From assembly GCA_002683515.1 (NCBI GenBank), contig NYTN01000069.1, positions 1 to 8,982 of the forward strand: DNA of 8,982 bases. The letters are read 5' to 3'. This document shows positions 5,849 through 8,982 of the stretch, piece by piece. The translations under genes were made by a program, and so were the position numbers. Each line of letters opens with the position of its first letter. The first letter of the stretch is position 1. Source of the DNA: Rhodobiaceae bacterium. GTDB lineage: Bacteria > Pseudomonadota > Alphaproteobacteria > RS24. The notes under the pieces are model-generated. The model did not search any database, was not told where the DNA came from, and worked only from the letters and a program-made list of their open reading frames with translations.

Positions 5849-6707
5849 TTTCAGATTTATTTTGAACCTTTTTTTGTCTAATTCGTAGGGTCTTAATACG
5901 CCGCGGATCAGCATCTCTGACCTCAAATTCAATCCCATTTTTATGTATAATCATTTCACCGCGCTGCGGGACACGCCCGGCCAGCGTAAAAACAAGCCCA
6001 CCTAGCGTATCAATATCCTCGTCTTCATCAACCAAGGTAATGCCAAGCTTTTCTTCAAGCTGGTCTATGGGCAGGCGCGCTTGCGCCTCCAAAATATCGC
6101 CGCCACGATTTACAATTTGGGGGCCGTCCTGATCATCATATTCATCTTCGATTTCACCGACAATTTCCTCAATTAAATCTTCAATCGTCACGAGCCCGTC
6201 AGTGCCGCCATATTCATCTACAACCAAGGCCATATGCGAACGAGAGGCCTGCATACGAAGTAATAAATCCAGCGCGGGCATGGAGGGCGGGGCAAATAAA
6301 ATATCACGGATAAGCGCCTTAAGAGGCACTTTTGGTGCTTTTCCAGCCAGCATAACCACTAGATCCTTAATATGCACCATGCCTATCGGATGGTCCAAAG
6401 ACTGCTTATAAACTGGCAACCGCGAATGACCCGACTCTGTAAACAAGCCGCCCAGATCCTCCAATGAAGTCTTTTCATCGACAGCAGTAATATCCGCACG
6501 CGGAACCATAACATCTTCAACACGAACATCCTTAAAGCCAAGAAGGTTCCTCAGCATATGAAGTTCTTCACCCGTCAGACTTTCATCATTACCTGCCTCT
6601 TCTTCAAGAACATCCTCAAGGCTTTCACGTAAATTTGTGTCTGGCGGAATTAGAATGGCTTTGAGCTTAGCCCACAGGCTCTGCGCCTGAAAATCAGAAC
6701 TACTCAT
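5817..6707 (-). CDS. CBS-domain protein of the CorC/TlyC (hemolysin C-like) family
   Basis: The 296-residue soluble protein begins with a poorly conserved helical N-terminus. Two CBS domains then form a Bateman module: the first at about 64-120 (DVMVPRADITAV, ending GMVHIKDLV) and the second at about 130-187 (VVDEYGGTDGLVTIEDLIEE). The CorC/HlyC transporter-associated domain is at about 198-280 (ARLPIDQLEEKLG, DTLGGLVFTLAGRVPQRGE). There is no DUF21 membrane domain, which separates it from membrane-bound relatives. Family members bind adenosine nucleotides and are linked to magnesium/cobalt efflux or to ribosome-associated functions. The old 'hemolysin' label is not a functional claim here. 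It starts in an ATGA overlap with ybeY (6707-6704) and an AGGA lies about nine bases upstream, indicating coupling. It is commonly found next to ybeY and lnt; corC, tlyC and ybeX are all used as names. Confidence 0.92.
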   Translation of the reverse strand: MSSSDFQAQSLWAKLKAILIPPDTNLRESLEDVLEEEAGNDESLTGEELHMLRNLLGFKDVRVEDVMVPRADITAVDEKTSLEDLGGLFTESGHSRLPVYKQSLDHPIGMVHIKDLVVMLAGKAPKVPLKALIRDILFAPPSMPALDLLLRMQASRSHMALVVDEYGGTDGLVTIEDLIEEIVGEIEDEYDDQDGPQIVNRGGDILEAQARLPIDQLEEKLGITLVDEDEDIDTLGGLVFTLAGRVPQRGEMIIHKNGIEFEVRDADPRRIKTLRIRQKKVQNKSENDVRPSQKLD

Positions 6708-7276
6708 AAAACGTTTTCCTTTTTCCTGTCCTTATAAGGTGATGTTACCCCGATATTGGAAAGCACTTTGACCTCCAGAGACTCCATAATGTCAGCATCC
6801 TCATCTGTTTCGTGATCAAACCCAAGTAAATGAAGGACACCATGAACAACTAGATGTTTAACATGGTTCACGTGCGGGAGATTCGCGCCATCAGCCTCAG
6901 CCTCAATTGTCTGCCGCGCCAACACGACATCACCTAGCAAAACCCCACTCTCACCATTGTAAAGCTCAGTGTTACCATCCCAGCTCGGAAAAGAGAGGAC
7001 ATTCGTCGGTCGGTCGATGTTCCGCCATTGAGCATTAAGGGTTGTCATTTCCTTATCATCCGTCAAGCGAACACCAATCTCAACATCAACATCAGGAAAT
7101 GATATGTCAGTCCGCGCATCAATGCCGGCATGAAATGCTGCAATTGCCGCTTGTTGAATGTCATCCTGCACGCCGTTCCAAGCCCCCTTTTCCCAGTCAG
7201 ATTGCTCGGTTACAACCTCAACTAATAGAGTGCTTTCATCTTCATTTGTCTCATTTGCAGACGTTTGATCAGACAT
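6704..7276 (-). CDS. ybeY: Endoribonuclease YbeY (rRNA maturation factor)
   Basis: YbeY is a metal-dependent single-strand endoribonuclease needed for 16S rRNA 3'-end processing and 70S ribosome quality control. The 190-residue protein carries the zinc motif HGVLHLLGFDH, with ligands His145, His149 and His155. The conserved Arg segment WRNIDRPTNVLSFP is at 84-97, followed by LLGDVVLA. The first 30 or so residues are acidic and variable, longer than in short enterobacterial forms. The ATG at 7276 has no good Shine-Dalgarno. TATAAA lies about 12 bases upstream (7292-7287), so initiation may rely on coupling or on a very short leader. The stop overlaps the next gene's ATG by four bases. Placement after phoH and before the CBS gene is a widely conserved arrangement. 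Confidence 0.95.
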   Translation of the reverse strand: MSDQTSANETNEDESTLLVEVVTEQSDWEKGAWNGVQDDIQQAAIAAFHAGIDARTDISFPDVDVEIGVRLTDDKEMTTLNAQWRNIDRPTNVLSFPSWDGNTELYNGESGVLLGDVVLARQTIEAEADGANLPHVNHVKHLVVHGVLHLLGFDHETDEDADIMESLEVKVLSNIGVTSPYKDRKKENVL

Positions 7277-7297
7277 TTCTTAACTATTTTATACCAC

Positions 7298-7338
7298 TAG
7301 AAGTCTTGTTGTGGGAAGCATCACACATTGGACTTCTA
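7298..7338. repeat. Inverted repeat in the phoH-ybeY gap
   Basis: TAGAAGTC (7298-7305) and GACTTCTA (7331-7338) are perfect 8-base complementary arms around a 25-base interior. The interior can itself pair TGTG (7310-7313) with CACA. It fills most of the 75 noncoding bases between the phoH stop and the ybeY ATG. No U tract follows in the direction of transcription, so it does not look like an intrinsic terminator. It could be an RNA processing or stability element, or an operator. Confidence 0.5.
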
Positions 7339-7351
7339 TTAGAACTCCTCA

Positions 7352-8434
7352 TTAAGTGTCAGAGAATTGATTATCTCCTGATTTTTTATTTTCTTTAAAA
7401 TCAGTGAGCTTTCTGTCCCGTTTATTATAAGCCTTGACAATGCGTGTTACCATATCGTGCCTCACAACATCTTTCTCAGTAAAGTTTATGACACTGACCC
7501 CCTTAACTACAGGGAGAATTTCCATCGCATCCCTCAAGCCGGACTTTGCCCCGAACGGCAAATCCACCTGACTGGGGTCACCTGTAATCACCATGCGACT
7601 GTTTTCACCCATTCTAGTGAGGAACATTTTCATCTGCATTGGCGTTGCATTTTGTGCCTCATCCAAAATTACAAAAGAATTTGCCAAGGTTCTGCCGCGC
7701 ATAAAAGCGAGGGGCGCAATTTCAATTTCGCCGGACTCCATACTGCGCATAACCTGAGGCCCGGGAAGCATATCATAAAGCGCATCATAAAGAGGCCGCA
7801 AATAAGGATCGACTTTGTCCCGCATATCACCTGGCAGAAAACCCAAATTTTCTCCCGCCTCTACCGCCGGCCTTGAAAGGATAATTCTATCTACTACACC
7901 CTCAACAAGCATGGACGCTGCAACTGCGACGGCGAGGTAAGTCTTACCTGTGCCCGCAGGGCCACTTCCAACAATCAATTCATCGCGCATCAGGGCTTCA
8001 ATATAGCTTGCCTGTGTTGGTGACCTTGGCGCAACCGCCCTTTTTTGAGTTCTGACACCACTATTCAAATCTTGACCACCCGATCCTTTACCGTTTTTGA
8101 CGAAAGACTTGCCCTTCTTGACCTTTAAAGGCGTAACTGTCATGCGGAGCGCACCATCAACATCACCCTTACTGATACTGTTACCAACTTTTAGACGGCT
8201 ATAAAGCTGTTCGAGAACCTCTCCAGCACGTTGACATGCGGTCTGATCGCCAGAGAGAAAAACCTTATTACCACGACTGACAATAGAAATGCCGAGCGTT
8301 TCTTCAATTCGAACCAGATTTGCATCATGTGCACCAAAAAGTTCACTCAGCAAAAGATTGTCATCAAAATCAAGTATAAGCTGACTGTTGTTTTTGGAGC
8401 GATCCGCGGCAGCTCCAGATTTCAAATTGCTCAA
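7352..8434 (-). CDS. phoH: PhoH-family ATPase
   Basis: PhoH-like proteins are cytoplasmic P-loop ATPases related to superfamily 1 helicases. They are often encoded beside ybeY and are thought to act in RNA metabolism; the precise substrate is not settled. The 360-residue protein has a KH-like N-terminal region at about 30-85 (LVRIEETLGISIVSRGNKVF), then a basic linker at about 100-135. The ATPase follows, with Walker A GPAGTGKT at 158-165, SRPAVEAGENLGFLPGD at 187-203, Walker B VILDEAQ at 255-261 and ITGDPSQVDLP at 283-293. The start is TTG at 8434: GGAG (8445-8442) sits seven bases upstream, a stop codon lies a few codons further up, and there is no in-frame ATG until about residue 98. The C-terminal 25 residues are lysine-rich and variable. 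A 146-base gap separates it from miaB. Confidence 0.95.
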   Translation of the reverse strand: MSNLKSGAAADRSKNNSQLILDFDDNLLLSELFGAHDANLVRIEETLGISIVSRGNKVFLSGDQTACQRAGEVLEQLYSRLKVGNSISKGDVDGALRMTVTPLKVKKGKSFVKNGKGSGGQDLNSGVRTQKRAVAPRSPTQASYIEALMRDELIVGSGPAGTGKTYLAVAVAASMLVEGVVDRIILSRPAVEAGENLGFLPGDMRDKVDPYLRPLYDALYDMLPGPQVMRSMESGEIEIAPLAFMRGRTLANSFVILDEAQNATPMQMKMFLTRMGENSRMVITGDPSQVDLPFGAKSGLRDAMEILPVVKGVSVINFTEKDVVRHDMVTRIVKAYNKRDRKLTDFKENKKSGDNQFSDT

Positions 8435-8488
8435 TCGCGGGCTCCTCGAATGTGGCTGTTAAATTGAAAAAACATTAATAAAAATATG

Positions 8489-8509
8489 GCGTGATTGGGT
8501 CGGCCACGC
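8489..8509 (-). terminator. Possible weak hairpin between miaB and phoH
   Basis: On the minus strand, GCGTG (8509-8505) pairs with CACGC (8493-8489) over an 11-base loop and is followed by CATATTTTT. It is the only stem-loop with a T-rich tail that I found in the 146-base miaB-phoH gap. The stem is short and the tail is interrupted, so this may be a poor terminator for miaB or chance. I found no convincing promoter in the same gap. Confidence 0.2.
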
Positions 8510-8580
8510 AAGAGACAATCCCCTTATTCACAAAAGCTTCATATAGGTGTGGCTAGTAATAGAACAACATCAAATAGGTA

Positions 8581-8982
8581 TTAAACCTCTAAAATCTTAC
8601 CCGACAGGCTGTTCGCGTGTGCCTTTTCAATTTTGACGGGTAAAATTTTACCGATTACAGTCTCATCCGCGTCCACGTGAACAGTCTGTAAATAGGGACT
8701 ACGCCCAACCATTTGCCCAGGCTTCTTGCCTTGCTTTTCAAACAAGACCTCTAGCGTTTCCCCAGCCTGTAATGCATTAAAGTTTACCTGCTGGATGTTC
8801 AAGACATCCTGCAGACGCGCCAGACGCTCCGATTTAACATTCTCATCAATCTGCGCTTCCTCAGAAGCCGGTGTTCCGGGGCGTGAGCTATATTTAAATG
8901 AATAAGCTTGCGCATAAGCAACCTGTTTCACAAGATTAAGCGTGGCCGTGAAATCCTCTTCAGTCTCGCCCGGAAAGCCGAC
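8581..8982 (-). CDS. miaB: tRNA-2-methylthio-N6-isopentenyladenosine synthase MiaB (C-terminal 133 residues; 5' end outside the window)
   Basis: MiaB is a radical-SAM iron-sulfur enzyme that methylthiolates i6A37 next to the anticodon of tRNAs reading UNN codons. The frame enters from the right edge reading VGFPGETEEDF, the conserved end of the radical-SAM core. It continues through YAQAYSFKYSSRPGTPAS, a family signature, then an arginine/glutamine-rich helix. It ends in a TRAM RNA-binding domain (about the last 65 residues: LEVLFE, GRSPYLQTVHVD, KILPVKIEKAHANSLSGKI), with stop TAA at 8583-8581. The 4Fe-4S cluster cysteines and the N-terminal MTTase domain lie outside the window. The wording of the signature and the TRAM domain favour MiaB over other methylthiotransferases. 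The gene is normally upstream of phoH-ybeY in proteobacteria, which agrees with the layout. Confidence 0.95.
   Translation of the reverse strand, partial: VGFPGETEEDFTATLNLVKQVAYAQAYSFKYSSRPGTPASEEAQIDENVKSERLARLQDVLNIQQVNFNALQAGETLEVLFEKQGKKPGQMVGRSPYLQTVHVDADETVIGKILPVKIEKAHANSLSGKILEV

Noticed and set aside
5849..5938. Lnt start at the ATG at 5938
   Set aside because: It would give a 122-base overlap with the CBS gene and a basic 30-residue leader not expected in front of the first membrane segment; the ATG pair at 5848/5845 fits better.
1..8982. A defence, mobile or other novel multi-gene system
   Set aside because: All intact genes are recognised conserved housekeeping genes in a familiar order; no transposase, integrase, CRISPR repeats, tRNA-flanked insertion or unexplained operon is visible.

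Overview
The window is a block of conserved bacterial housekeeping genes, all on the minus strand, from an alphaproteobacterium. In transcription order (right to left) it reads miaB (3' end only) - phoH - ybeY - corC-like CBS protein - lnt - broken XRE regulator - metK - trmB - rimP - nusA (5' part only). This order, including an XRE-type regulator between lnt and metK, is from general knowledge a familiar alphaproteobacterial arrangement. Base composition is moderate, mid-40s percent GC by eye, which fits one of the lower-GC (for example marine) alphaproteobacterial lineages. I cannot name the genus.

Right part (8982 to 4217): miaB ends at 8581. A 146-base gap leads to phoH, which starts with TTG. 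A 75-base gap holding an inverted repeat leads to ybeY. ybeY and the CBS-domain gene share an ATGA overlap, and that gene overlaps the start of lnt by about 30 bases. phoH, ybeY, the CBS gene and lnt therefore look like one transcription unit for RNA maturation and envelope lipoprotein maturation.

Middle (4216 to 3631): the 586 bases between lnt and metK hold no intact gene. They contain the remnant of a lambda-repressor-like (XRE) DNA-binding protein. An in-frame amber codon interrupts its helix-turn-helix, and a frameshift separates its conserved C-terminus. Two AT-rich hairpins, each a 9-bp perfect stem with a 4-base loop, flank it. A threefold 7-base tandem repeat lies upstream of it.

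Left part (3630 to 1): metK (S-adenosylmethionine synthetase) is followed 18 bases later by trmB, a SAM-dependent tRNA m7G methyltransferase. After a short AT-rich gap with a plausible promoter and a hairpin/U-tract leader come rimP (30S maturation) and, one base after its stop, nusA (transcription elongation, termination and antitermination). The common theme is tRNA modification, SAM supply, ribosome maturation and transcription control.

I see no mobile element, CRISPR array, tRNA or rRNA gene, toxin-antitoxin pair or defence system. The unusual material is regulatory and evolutionary: the decayed regulator, structured leaders in front of metK, rimP and ybeY, a G8 tract inside lnt, and several non-ATG or SD-less starts. 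I do not see an undescribed multi-gene system here.
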